From contig NZ_LR134352.1 in assembly GCF_900637185.1 (NCBI RefSeq), forward strand, positions 5,632,001 to 5,696,000: a DNA stretch of 64,000 nt, read 5' to 3'. The stretch's first letter is position 1; the number at the start of each line of letters is the position of its first letter. The DNA comes from Nocardia asteroides. GTDB lineage: Bacteria > Actinomycetota > Actinomycetes > Mycobacteriales > Mycobacteriaceae. A program made the position numbers and the translations under genes. Below are positions 1 to 7,906 of the stretch, piece by piece. The notes beneath the pieces were generated by a model. The model was not told the origin of the DNA. It did no database searches and saw nothing but the letters and a program-made list of their open reading frames with translations.

Positions 1-80
1 AGCACACGATGTCCGCCGAGTAGCTTCGCGATTTTCGCCCGCCCCACGGAGACGGCCGCACTACACTCGCGGTCGCAAAC

Positions 81-94
81 TAGAACACGTTCTC
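81..94. promoter_or_regulatory. KstR-like operator upstream of the secreted lipase
   Basis: The sequence TAGAACACGTTCTC is an inverted repeat, AGAAC and GTTCT around two bases. It matches seven of the eight fixed positions of the mycobacterial KstR motif TnnAACnnGTTnnA as remembered; only the last A is a C. It ends 15 bases before the lipase ATG at 110, so a bound TetR-type repressor would cover the promoter or transcript start. Binding is inferred from the motif alone. Confidence 0.45.
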
Positions 95-109
95 GGGGTG
101 GGAGTTGTG

Positions 110-1321
110 ATGCGGCCGATGGTATTTCGGGCGGCGGTGATCGGTGCGATCGCCGCGCTGACGGCGACGTGCGCGGGGTGGGCGACAGCGGTGCCGCTCC
201 CGGAACAGGATTCGTTCTACGCCGAGCCCACCGACCTGGCCGGCCTGGCCGACGGAACTGTGCTCGCGTCCCGCGCCGTGGACACCGAGTCGTTCCGGCA
301 ACCGCTGCGCGCCCAGGCATGGCAGCTGCGGTACAAGACGATCGACACGCACGGCGCGCCGCGCGCCTATCTCGCGACGGTGCTGGTCCCGCACGCGCCG
401 TGGACCGGGACCGGACCGCGCCCGCTGCTGTCCTACCAGGTCGCCGAAGACGGCGCCGGCTCGCAGTGCGCGCCCTCCTACGCCCTGCGCGGCGGCGGCC
501 CGAGCAACGCCTACGGCGAGACCGGCGTGATCGCCCTCGCCGTGCAACAGGGCTGGGCGGTGGTCGTCCCGGACTACCAGGGCCCCGACTCCGACCTGTT
601 CGGCGCCGACGGCTCCGCGCACGGCGTTCTGGACGGCATCCGCGCCGCCCGAGCCTTCGCGCCCGCGGCGATCGACCCCGCGGCCCCGATCGGCCTCTGG
701 GGCTACTCCGGCGGAGCCCAGGCCACCGCCATCGCCGCCCAGGCGCAGAGCGCCTACGCCCCGGAGCTGCTGCGCCTGGCCGGGGTCGCGCTGGGCGGTG
801 TCGTCGCCGACCTCGAGGCCACCATGTCCGGCTTCAGCGGCGGCGTGCTGGGCGGCGCGGTCGTGGTCGGCCTGGTGGGACTGAACCGCTCCTACCCCGA
901 GGCCGGCATCCCCCGCTACCTCAACGATTCCGGCCGCGCGAAACTCGCCGCGAGCCAGTCCCACTGCATGCACGACGCGGCCCTCGCCTACCCCTTCCTC
1001 GACGCGGCGACACTGGAGGCCTGGCCCGGTTCGATCACCGACAACCCCGCGGTGAGCGAGACAACTCGCAAGGCCAGCCCCCTGTTCCTCCCCGGCTCCC
1101 CCACCGCGCCCACCCTGATCTACCACGCGGTCCCCGACGCGATGTCCCCCATCGCCGCGGCTCGCGCCCTGTCCGAGAAATACTGCGCCACCGGCACTCC
1201 CGTGCACCGAGTCGAGGACCCGATCGGCGACCACGGCACCGAAGCCATGGTGGGTCTGCCGACCGCCATGTCCTACCTCGCCGACCGCTTCACCGGAAAG
1301 CCCGCACCGAACACCTGCTGA
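110..1321 (+). CDS. secretory triacylglycerol lipase / esterase (LIP family)
   Basis: A 403-residue exported alpha/beta hydrolase expected to cleave acylglycerols or other lipid esters outside the membrane. The first ~28 residues form a signal peptide (basic start, Ala-rich core ending near TATAVP). The nucleophile elbow is GYSGG near residue 200. A late Asp in HAVPDAMSP and a His in GDHGTEA complete the likely triad. Cysteines near QCAPS, SHCMHD and KYCATG may pair as disulfides, as usual in this family. The ATG at 110 is preferred over GTG 98 because GGAG lies five bases upstream. It is a single gene with a KstR-like box just upstream, suggesting control with sterol or lipid catabolism. The substrate cannot be told from sequence. 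Confidence 0.88.
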   Translation: MRPMVFRAAVIGAIAALTATCAGWATAVPLPEQDSFYAEPTDLAGLADGTVLASRAVDTESFRQPLRAQAWQLRYKTIDTHGAPRAYLATVLVPHAPWTGTGPRPLLSYQVAEDGAGSQCAPSYALRGGGPSNAYGETGVIALAVQQGWAVVVPDYQGPDSDLFGADGSAHGVLDGIRAARAFAPAAIDPAAPIGLWGYSGGAQATAIAAQAQSAYAPELLRLAGVALGGVVADLEATMSGFSGGVLGGAVVVGLVGLNRSYPEAGIPRYLNDSGRAKLAASQSHCMHDAALAYPFLDAATLEAWPGSITDNPAVSETTRKASPLFLPGSPTAPTLIYHAVPDAMSPIAAARALSEKYCATGTPVHRVEDPIGDHGTEAMVGLPTAMSYLADRFTGKPAPNTC

Positions 1322-1385
1322 TCGGGCCCGCCGCCCCGGTCGGCACCGTGACCGAGGGCGGCCTGCGGAGCCGCGTGTGCGGATA

Positions 1386-1784
1386 TCACTCGGCGAACTT
1401 CGCGACAGCCTGCTCGGTGACCGGGGTGAAGAGGTTGATCAGGTTCCCGTCGGGATCGCGAAACAGCAACGACCGGTTCCCCCACGGCATCGTCGTGGGC
1501 TCGTTGACGAAATCCTCGATCGTCGCGCGCAACCGCCGGTATTCGGCATCGACGTCGGAGACCAGGAATTCGATGATCGCCGTGTGATTGTCGGCCGGGC
1601 GCGCGCTGCCCGCGGCGAACAGCGCCACGGTGCGGGTGCTGCCGATCGCGAGGGCGCCGGCCGGGGTGACGATCTCCGCGAAGTCCGGTGTGGCCCAGTG
1701 CGGTTCGACGCCGGTCACATGGCGATAGAAACTGACCAGCCGCTGGATGTCGTCGGTGATCAGTCGGATCGAGACGAGCTTCAT
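1386..1784 (-). CDS. VOC-family (glyoxalase/bleomycin resistance-like) protein
   Basis: A 132-residue single-domain member of the vicinal oxygen chelate fold. The N-terminal module begins IRLITDDIQRLVSFYRHV. The C-terminal module ends with the typical LLFRDPDGNLINLF. These proteins act as metal-dependent isomerases or dioxygenases or as drug-sequestering proteins; the substrate here is unknown. The ATG at 1784 follows AGGAG eight bases upstream; the longer open frame upstream runs into the neighbouring regulator and is not used. The gene is divergent from the WYL regulator at 1888, which probably controls it. Confidence 0.85.
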   Translation of the reverse strand: MKLVSIRLITDDIQRLVSFYRHVTGVEPHWATPDFAEIVTPAGALAIGSTRTVALFAAGSARPADNHTAIIEFLVSDVDAEYRRLRATIEDFVNEPTTMPWGNRSLLFRDPDGNLINLFTPVTEQAVAKFAE

Positions 1785-1844
1785 CGTGTGCTCCTGCTGT
1801 CGGATGCGGCGGAGGTTCCACCGCCGCAGGCCACGGTAGAGCCG

Positions 1845-1869
1845 ATACCGGACAGTTTCCGCCCGGTAT
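1845..1869. promoter_or_regulatory. inverted repeat, candidate WYL-regulator operator
   Basis: ATACCGG (1845-1851) and CCGGTAT (1863-1869) are perfect 7-base arms separated by 11 bases, one helical turn. The site lies in the 103-base divergent gap between the VOC gene and the WYL regulator, ending 18 bases before the regulator ATG. The position suits autoregulation. The regulator assignment is inference. Confidence 0.35.
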
Positions 1870-1887
1870 GAATGCGAGAATTTCCCG

Positions 1888-2871
1888 ATGACGCGCCCCA
1901 CCGCCCGAGTGCTGGCCCTGCTCGAGCTGTTGCAGACCGGCGGCACGCATACCGTCGGCGCACTCGCCGGACGGCTCGGCGTCGATGAACGCACCGTCCG
2001 GCGATACGTCACCCACCTCCTCGACCTGGACATCCCGGTGCGATCGGTGCGGGGCCGCTACGGCGGATACCGGCTCGCTCCCGGATACCGGATGCCACCG
2101 CTGATGCTGACCGACGACGAGGCGGTAGCCGTGCTGCTCGGGCTCCTCACCAGCCGAGGCGCCGACCGGCCGACAGCCGCCGCCCGCGCCGCCGACAGCG
2201 CGACGGCCAAACTCCGCCGCGTCCTGCCCCCACGTCTGACGGCCCGGCTGGACGCCGTGATCGACACCGTCGAATTCACCGCCGACGAGCGCCCGGACGT
2301 GGCTGTCGAGACTTCCGTCCTGCTCCGGCTCGCCGAGGCCACCCGCGAGCACCGACCGGTCGCACTCGGGTACACCGACCGAAACGGACGGACCAGCCAA
2401 CGGATCGTGCACCCCTACGGGCTCGTCCGCCACTCCGGCCGGTGGTATGTGACGGTCATGGACAGCGACAGCGACGAACTACGCCGGTTCCGGCTGGACC
2501 GCATCACCGCGGTGACCACCCAGCCCGGAACATTCACTCCCCCCGCGGAATTCGAGCCGGCCGCGCATCTGCTGTCCGCACTGGCCACCGCGCCCTACCG
2601 CCACGAGGTCTCGGTCCGGGTCCAGGGCACGCTCGCCCAGGTCCGCCCGCTGCTCCCCGAAACGATCGCGACCGTCCACGAGATCGACCCCCAGCGCGCC
2701 GACACCGACCCGTGGGTCCGGATCCGCATCCGCGCCGAACGACTCGACTGGATCCCCGCCCTGCTCGCGAGCCTGCACCGCCCGTTCGTCATCGAGCACC
2801 CCGACACCCTCAACGACGCCGTACGCGCCCTGGCCCACCGACTCACCGAGGCCGCCGACACCGCGCCATGA
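1888..2871 (+). CDS. WYL-domain transcriptional regulator (YafY-type)
   Basis: A 327-residue DNA-binding regulator. Residues ~1-60 are a winged helix of the HTH_11/DeoR type (ALAGRLGVDERTVRRYVTHL), followed by RGRYGGYRLAPGYRMPPL, typical of this family. Residues ~140-220 form the WYL domain (LGYTDRNGRTSQRIVHPYGLV, then SGRWYVTVMD), thought to bind a nucleic acid or small ligand. The WCX-type C-terminus ends near residue 315. It is divergent from the VOC gene, and a perfect 7-base inverted repeat lies in the promoter gap. Whether it activates or represses cannot be told. Confidence 0.9.
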   Translation: MTRPTARVLALLELLQTGGTHTVGALAGRLGVDERTVRRYVTHLLDLDIPVRSVRGRYGGYRLAPGYRMPPLMLTDDEAVAVLLGLLTSRGADRPTAAARAADSATAKLRRVLPPRLTARLDAVIDTVEFTADERPDVAVETSVLLRLAEATREHRPVALGYTDRNGRTSQRIVHPYGLVRHSGRWYVTVMDSDSDELRRFRLDRITAVTTQPGTFTPPAEFEPAAHLLSALATAPYRHEVSVRVQGTLAQVRPLLPETIATVHEIDPQRADTDPWVRIRIRAERLDWIPALLASLHRPFVIEHPDTLNDAVRALAHRLTEAADTAP

Positions 2872-2884
2872 GCAGCAGCTTCGG

Positions 2885-3778
2885 CTACGCCTCCTCGGAA
2901 CTCGACTCGTGACTGATCTGTTCCAGTTCATCGATGTCCTTGCCGGAGAGCGGCAGTCCCGCGCCGACGAGGTTCTCGCGCAGGTGGGTCGTCGACGAAG
3001 TGCCGGGGATCAGCAGGATATTCGGTGACCGTTGCAGCAGCCAGGCCAGGGCGACCGACATCGGTGTCACGTTCATCCGGGCGGCGACGGCCGACAACGC
3101 TGCGGACTGCAGCGGGGTGAAGCCACCGAGTGGGAAGAACGGTACGTAGGCGATGCCCTGCCCGGCGAGGCGGTCGATCAGTCCGTCGTCTCGGCGGTAG
3201 GCCAGGTTGTACATGTTCTGCACACACACGATCGGCGCGATCGTCTGCGCTTCGGCGACCTGTTCGGCCGTCGCGTTGCTCACGCCGAGGTGGCGGATCA
3301 GCCCTCGCTGCTGGAGTTCGGCGAGGGTCTCGAAGGACTCCGCGAGTGAACCGGGTTGCGGCCCTGCGGCATCGCCCAGCCGGAGGTTGACCACGTCGAG
3401 CGCGTCGAGGCCGAGCGCCCGCACGTTCTCGTGGACTGCGCGGCGCAGCTGATCGGGTCGTCGGGCCGGAGGCCAGCCACCCCGCTGATCGCGGGTCGCG
3501 CCGACCTTGGTCACGATATGTAGCTGCTCGGGGTACGGGTGCAGCGCTTCGCGGATCAGCTGATTGGTGACGCGTGGCCCGTAGGCGTCGGCGGTATCGA
3601 TGTGGGTGATGCCGAAGTCGACGACCGCGCGCAGGACGGCGAGCGCGCCGTCGCGATCGGCGGGCGGCCCCATGACCCCAGGTCCGGCGAGCTGCATCGC
3701 GCCGTAACCGAATCGGGTGACAGTCAGGTCACCCAGGGTCCAGGTTCCCCCGGGTAGCGCGAGGGAGGGTGCGTTCAT
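2885..3778 (-). CDS. aldo/keto reductase
   Basis: A 297-residue NADPH-dependent oxidoreductase of the AKR superfamily, expected to be a cytosolic TIM barrel reducing carbonyl substrates. Visible signatures are the FGITHIDTADAYGP segment with the catalytic Asp and Tyr, TKVG with the catalytic Lys, and LGVSNATAEQV. The C-terminal cofactor-binding segment is ILLIPGTSSTTHLREN. ATG 3778 is chosen because AAAGG lies seven bases upstream; ATG 3793 adds five residues. It ends 13 bases from the convergent WYL gene and is divergent from the HxlR regulator, which is likely to control it. The substrate is not inferable. Confidence 0.9.
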   Translation of the reverse strand: MNAPSLALPGGTWTLGDLTVTRFGYGAMQLAGPGVMGPPADRDGALAVLRAVVDFGITHIDTADAYGPRVTNQLIREALHPYPEQLHIVTKVGATRDQRGGWPPARRPDQLRRAVHENVRALGLDALDVVNLRLGDAAGPQPGSLAESFETLAELQQRGLIRHLGVSNATAEQVAEAQTIAPIVCVQNMYNLAYRRDDGLIDRLAGQGIAYVPFFPLGGFTPLQSAALSAVAARMNVTPMSVALAWLLQRSPNILLIPGTSSTTHLRENLVGAGLPLSGKDIDELEQISHESSSEEA

Positions 3779-3858
3779 ATCTCTGCCTTTCATCTCGAAC
3801 TGGTTGGCACCGACAGGAGCCTCGCTTCAGCATCGACAGGTAGGTTGCCCCCAGGAAG

Positions 3859-3878
3859 TAGGCACTTCCCAGTGCCTA
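3859..3878. promoter_or_regulatory. perfect palindromic operator for the HxlR regulator
   Basis: TAGGCACT, four bases (TCCC), then AGTGCCTA: two perfect 8-base arms in the 128-base gap between the divergent aldo/keto reductase and HxlR genes. It ends 28 bases before the hxlR ATG. HxlR/MarR-type dimers bind palindromes of this size next to their own gene, so this is probably the site of autoregulation and of control of the reductase. Confidence 0.55.
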
Positions 3879-3906
3879 ACTCACCCGCGGGTTGGAGGAG
3901 CGACTG

Positions 3907-4350
3907 ATGGCGACGATGACGGCAGCCCAGAAGAGAGCCCGGTCGAAGTCCGAATACGACGCGTTCCTGGCAGCGTGCCCGAGCCGCAAACTGCTCGAAC
4001 GAATCTCCGACAAATGGGTCACTCTGATCGTGACCGCGCTCGCCACCGGCGGATCGCGTCAGCCTGTCGACCCCTGCGCCGGGGAGCCGGGTGCCATGCG
4101 GTACTCGGAGTTGTCGCGTGTGCTGGCGGGCGTCAGCCAGAAGATGCTCACCCAAACGCTGCGTTCGCTGGAGCGAGACGGTCTGATCACCCGCACCGTG
4201 ACGCCGACTGTGCCCGTGACCGTCTCCTACGAACTGACCGACCTCGGCCTCTCACTGCACGAACTGGTCCGTGAGATCAAGGGCTGGGCCGAGACGCACA
4301 TGGACGAGGTACTCGCCAACCGCGCGGCACACGACACCCGCCTCGACTGA
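3907..4350 (+). CDS. HxlR-family transcriptional regulator
   Basis: A 147-residue winged-helix regulator. The family core is visible from residue ~20: CPSRKLLERISDKWVTLIV with the usual N-terminal Cys, then the recognition region YSELSRVLAGVSQKMLTQTLR and the wing VPVTVSYELTDLG. The Cys at ~23 is the residue used in redox- or aldehyde-sensing members, so electrophile sensing is possible but unproven. The start at ATG 3907 has GGAGGA seven bases upstream. The divergent partner is an aldo/keto reductase, a common target of HxlR proteins, and the gap carries a perfect 8-4-8 palindrome. Confidence 0.92.
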   Translation: MATMTAAQKRARSKSEYDAFLAACPSRKLLERISDKWVTLIVTALATGGSRQPVDPCAGEPGAMRYSELSRVLAGVSQKMLTQTLRSLERDGLITRTVTPTVPVTVSYELTDLGLSLHELVREIKGWAETHMDEVLANRAAHDTRLD

Positions 4351-4423
4351 CCCCACGAAAGCCACACCGCCCGTCCATCCACGGACTTCCGGACCATACC
4401 GACCCCGTTGCTACCTTGGTTCC

Positions 4424-5266
4424 ATGGTCAGTGCGGCATCCGCCCGGCGACGCGAAGAATTGCGCGATTTCCTGCGGTCACGGCGAGCCCGGGTCCGGCC
4501 CGGCGATGTCGGCCTGCCCGCGGTGGGACGGCGGCGTACGCCCGGACTACGGCGCGAAGAGGTCGCCATGTTGGCCGGGGTCGGGGTGTCCTGGTACACG
4601 TGGCTGGAGCAGGGGCGTGACATCACGGTGTCGGGTGAGGTGCTCGACGCGGTGGCGGGGGTGTTGCGGTTGAGTGGGCCCGAGCGGGCGCATTTGTATC
4701 TGCTGGCGGGGTTGAATCCGCCGGCGGCGAGTGCGGTGGCGGGGACGGTGGTGACGCCGGAGATCCGGGAGCTGCTCGACGGCTGGGAGCGTGGGCCCGC
4801 GGTGGTGCGGGATCGGTATTGGAACATCTTGGCGTTCAACGTGTTGGCGGGCCGGGTGTTCGGTTGTGACGACGGCGCGCCGCACAACTGCCTGGTCACC
4901 TTCTTCACCAGTCCGCGCTACCGCGAACTGCCCGAGCTGTGGGATGCGGCGGCGCCCGGGGTGGTCGCCGCCTATCGGGCCGATGCGGCGCTGGCTCCGC
5001 ACGACGACGAATTCCATCGGGTGGCGCGCGAACTCGCTGTCGTCGAACCCGAGTTCGCGCGGCTGTGGGACCGTCACGAGGTCGATGTTCCGGTGCAGGC
5101 GGTGAACGCCCTGCGTCATCCCGAGGTGGGTGAGTTGTTCTTCGACGCGACGACGTTGATCGTCGCCGATCAGCCGAACTGGTCTGTGGTGCTGTACAAC
5201 CCGAAACCGGGCACCGACACCGTCGAACGCCTCGCCCGCCTGCCGCGGCTGCGTGTCTCCGCCTGA
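4424..5266 (+). CDS. XRE-family regulator with MmyB-like ligand domain
   Basis: A 280-residue regulator. Residues ~30-85 are a helix-turn-helix (TPGLRREEVAMLAGVGVSWY, then WLEQGRDITVSGEVLDAVA). Residues ~100-275 are the MmyB-type PAS-like ligand-binding domain found in many actinobacterial regulators (WNILAFNVLAGRVFG; HPEVGELFFD). ATG 4424 is taken since the upstream extension of the frame overlaps the preceding gene and looks non-coding. A short-chain dehydrogenase starts 87 bases downstream on the same strand; this regulator-SDR pairing is common in actinomycetes and the SDR is the likely target. Confidence 0.9.
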   Translation: MVSAASARRREELRDFLRSRRARVRPGDVGLPAVGRRRTPGLRREEVAMLAGVGVSWYTWLEQGRDITVSGEVLDAVAGVLRLSGPERAHLYLLAGLNPPAASAVAGTVVTPEIRELLDGWERGPAVVRDRYWNILAFNVLAGRVFGCDDGAPHNCLVTFFTSPRYRELPELWDAAAPGVVAAYRADAALAPHDDEFHRVARELAVVEPEFARLWDRHEVDVPVQAVNALRHPEVGELFFDATTLIVADQPNWSVVLYNPKPGTDTVERLARLPRLRVSA

Positions 5267-5353
5267 CGGTGACGAACGCCGTGAGCCTGGTGGTACCACT
5301 CCCCCGATAACTGCGCACTGCCTCGACCGCCCGCAGGCGGCCACGCTGAGACC

Positions 5354-6118
5354 ATGACGCACAACAGTTCTCGATTCGACAGCAAGACGGCGCTGATCAC
5401 CGGCGGTAGCAGCGGGATGGGGCTGGCCACCGCGCAGCGGCTCGTCGCCGAGGGCGCCCAGGTCGTGGTGACCGGCCGGGACAAGGCGCGGCTCGATGCC
5501 GCCGTGGCGGAACTCGGTCCGCGCGCGCACGGGATCGCCGGTGATGTCACCGATCTCGGCCACCTCGACACCATGGTCGCCGCCGTGGCCGACCGCTTCG
5601 GCCGCGTGGACGTCCTCTTCGCCAATGCGGGCATCGGCTCGTTCCAGCCGATCGATCAGGTGGACGGTGCCCTGTTCGACGATGTCATCGCCGCCAATGT
5701 CAAGGCCGCGTTCTTCACCATCCAGAAGACACTGCCCCTGCTGCCCGAACACGCGGCCATCGTGATCAACGCGTCCTTCGGCCTGCACCGCGGCGTCCCA
5801 GGGGCGGCTCTGTACTCGGCGAGCAAGGCCGCCGTGCACAACCTCACCCGCACCCTCGCCGCCGAACTGGCGCCGCGCCGCATCCGGGTGAACTCGGTGA
5901 GCCCCGGCTATATCGACACCCCGGCCTTCCGCGCCGAACTCTCCGAGGCCGCGCAGGCGGGCGTCGGCGCGTTGTCGCCTGCGGGCCGGGTCGGTACCGC
6001 CGACGAGGTGGCCGCCGCGGTCGCGTTCCTCGCTTCCGCCGACGCGGCCTACGTCAACGGCCACGATCTGCGCGTCGACGGCGGCCTCACCGCCGTCGAC
6101 GCCGCCGCGCTCCTCTGA
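5354..6118 (+). CDS. short-chain dehydrogenase/reductase (SDR)
   Basis: A 254-residue classical SDR with a Rossmann fold using NAD(P)H. The cofactor loop is TGGSSGMG (residues ~14-21). The NAG motif is FANAGIG. The catalytic Tyr-Lys lies in YSASKAA with an upstream Ser in NASFG. The C-terminus has the usual VNGHDLRVDGG. Arg in TGRDK after the second strand suggests NADP preference. It follows an MmyB-type regulator and probably answers to it. Its stop codon TGA directly abuts the reverse stop of the convergent permease gene, so the two transcription units meet with no spacer. Confidence 0.92.
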   Translation: MTHNSSRFDSKTALITGGSSGMGLATAQRLVAEGAQVVVTGRDKARLDAAVAELGPRAHGIAGDVTDLGHLDTMVAAVADRFGRVDVLFANAGIGSFQPIDQVDGALFDDVIAANVKAAFFTIQKTLPLLPEHAAIVINASFGLHRGVPGAALYSASKAAVHNLTRTLAAELAPRRIRVNSVSPGYIDTPAFRAELSEAAQAGVGALSPAGRVGTADEVAAAVAFLASADAAYVNGHDLRVDGGLTAVDAAALL

Positions 6119-6916
6119 TCAGCGGAGTGCGGCGCGACCGCGGAGCCGGCCGAGGACGACCAGCACCAGCAGGGTCACCGCCACGAGGACGGTGGTTCCG
6201 GCGGCGGCGTCGAAGACCTCGCCACGGTCGGTCTGGGCGAAGATGCTGACGGGCAGGGTTTTCCAGGTGGCCGGGTAGACCATGATGGTCGCGCCGAGTT
6301 CGCCCATGGACAGGGCGATCGCGAGGCCGGCGGCGGCGCCGAGAGCGGGGAGCAGCAGGGGCAGGGTCACCTGGCACAGGACCCGGATCGGGCCCGCGCC
6401 GAGGGATTCGGCGGCCTGGCGGTAGGCGGGGTCGAGGCGGTCCAATGCCGCCGAGACGGCGCTGAACGCGTAGGCGAGGACCAGCACGGTGTGCGCCACG
6501 ATCACGATCCACTTGGTGCCGCCCAGCAGCAGCGGACGCTCGTTGAACGCGATGAGCACCCCCAGGCCCACGGCGACCGACGGAACAGCGACGGGGAGGT
6601 GGAACACCGCGTCGGTGACGCGGCGGACCCAGTCGGGCGCTTCCCGGGACGCCAGTGCCGCCCAGGTCCCGAGGACCAGCGAGACGGCGCCTGCCAGCAG
6701 CGCGGTCTGCAGGCTCACCGACAGGCTGGCGACCTGTTCACCGCTGAGCGCGGTGCCCAGATTGGCGAAGCCGAGGTCCGACGGCAGCGGGCCGGTCCAG
6801 CTGCCCGCGAACGCCGCCGCGACCACGGTGGCGATCGGGGCGACGAAGACCACCGCGACCACCAGCGCGAACACGCCCAGTACCAGTGCTTTTCCGCGCG
6901 GGCTCCAGACGAGCAC
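6119..6916 (-). CDS. phosphonate-type ABC transporter permease 2
   Basis: A 265-residue inner-membrane permease of the binding-protein-dependent type. About six hydrophobic helices are visible, the first at VLGVFALVVAVVFVAPIAT. The cytoplasmic EAA loop is AAESLGAGPIRVLCQVTLPL, which docks on the ATPase. The GTG at 6916 is chosen: it follows the stop of permease 1 by two bases and has AAGGG upstream, while the longer open frame reads antisense-like sequence. It is the last gene of the phosphonate operon. By operon context it is a PhnV-like component for 2-aminoethylphosphonate; specificity is inferred. Confidence 0.88.
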   Translation of the reverse strand: MLVWSPRGKALVLGVFALVVAVVFVAPIATVVAAAFAGSWTGPLPSDLGFANLGTALSGEQVASLSVSLQTALLAGAVSLVLGTWAALASREAPDWVRRVTDAVFHLPVAVPSVAVGLGVLIAFNERPLLLGGTKWIVIVAHTVLVLAYAFSAVSAALDRLDPAYRQAAESLGAGPIRVLCQVTLPLLLPALGAAAGLAIALSMGELGATIMVYPATWKTLPVSIFAQTDRGEVFDAAAGTTVLVAVTLLVLVVLGRLRGRAALR

Positions 6917-6918
6917 GA

Positions 6919-7815
6919 TCAGTTTCCCTTCGGGCGGGCGGTGAACCGGGCGAACACGAACCGGTAGGCGAGGTAGAGCGACAGCGAGAGCAGGACCTGC
7001 ACGGAGGCCAGCACGGCGGCGCCGGGCAGGTCGAAGGTGACGATGCCGCGGGTGTAGATCAAGGCGGGCAGGGTGATCACGCCCTTGGCGCCGGTGAACA
7101 GGACGATCCCGAATTCGTTGAGGGTCAGCAGCAGGACCAGGCTGCCGCCCGCCGCCAGCGCGGGCCACGCCTCGGGCAGCACCACCTGGCGCAGGACCCG
7201 CCAGGGCGAGGCACCCAGGCTCGCGGCCACGTCGAGTTGTTCGCGCGGCAGTTGCGCGAACGCCGCGAGCAGCGGCCGCACCACGAACGGGGTGAAATAG
7301 GTGATCTCGGCCAGGATCACCCCCAGCGGCGTGGTCAGAAAGTCGACGACCGGGCTTGTCGCACCGGTCAATTCGGCCAGCAGCGCGTTCACCGCGCCCG
7401 CCGTGCCGTAGAGGAAGGTGAAGGCCAGGGTGATCAGGAACGAGGGCAGCGTCAGGATCGTGTCGATGAGCCTGCCCACCACCCCGGAGCCCGGGAACGG
7501 CACGAAGGCGAGCACGATCGCCAGGAAGGTGCCGAGAACCAGGCAGCCCGCCGTCGCGCAGACCGCGATGGACACGGTGCGCCACAGCGCGTCCAGGAAC
7601 GCCGCCGACCCGAGCACCGAGGTCCACACTTCGGTGCCGCGTCCGGTCGGGGTTCGGGTGGACTCGGTGAGCACCCGCAGAATCGGGTAGCCGGCGATGC
7701 CGAGCACCACGAGGACGGGCGGCAGCGTCCACAGCATCGGCAGCCAGGAACGCTGCGGGACAACGTTGTTCGACGCGGCCTCGGGATCCGGCCGGTCGAG
7801 CACCGGCGCGCTCAT
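6919..7815 (-). CDS. phosphonate-type ABC transporter permease 1
   Basis: A 298-residue inner-membrane permease with about six membrane helices, the first at LWTLPPVLVVLGIAGYPIL. The EAA loop is AASLGASPWRVLRQVVLPE. It is the likely heterodimer partner of the downstream permease, whose start lies two bases past its stop. ATG 7815 is preferred because GAGGTG sits six bases upstream; GTG 7896 would give 27 more residues of low-complexity sequence. A 9-base-pair hairpin precedes the gene. It resembles PhnU-type subunits of aminoethylphosphonate importers, an assignment resting on the neighbours. Confidence 0.88.
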   Translation of the reverse strand: MSAPVLDRPDPEAASNNVVPQRSWLPMLWTLPPVLVVLGIAGYPILRVLTESTRTPTGRGTEVWTSVLGSAAFLDALWRTVSIAVCATAGCLVLGTFLAIVLAFVPFPGSGVVGRLIDTILTLPSFLITLAFTFLYGTAGAVNALLAELTGATSPVVDFLTTPLGVILAEITYFTPFVVRPLLAAFAQLPREQLDVAASLGASPWRVLRQVVLPEAWPALAAGGSLVLLLTLNEFGIVLFTGAKGVITLPALIYTRGIVTFDLPGAAVLASVQVLLSLSLYLAYRFVFARFTARPKGN

Positions 7816-7838
7816 CGCCGCACCTCGCGGCCACGATG

Positions 7839-7867
7839 CGCCACGGGCGACATCCGGACCCGTGGCG
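7839..7867 (-). repeat. intercistronic hairpin between ATPase and permease genes
   Basis: CGCCACGGG (7839-7847) and CCCGTGGCG (7859-7867) are perfect 9-base arms with an 11-base loop, in the 91-base gap between the ATPase stop and the permease 1 start. This is the largest gap of the transport part of the operon. Such a stem could protect or attenuate the transcript so that membrane subunits are made at a different level. There is no U-tract, so it is not a clear terminator. Confidence 0.4.
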
Positions 7868-7906
7868 GCGCACCGGTGCGGAACCTTCGACGACACACCA
7901 GCCCTG

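Noticed and set aside
4547..6064. A 505-codon minus-strand open frame opposite the XRE and SDR genes
   Set aside because: The plus strand has two clear families there; the minus frame has no motif.
7816..7896. N-terminal extension of permease 1 from GTG 7896
   Set aside because: It adds 27 residues without family similarity and crosses a hairpin; ATG 7815 has a clear ribosome site.
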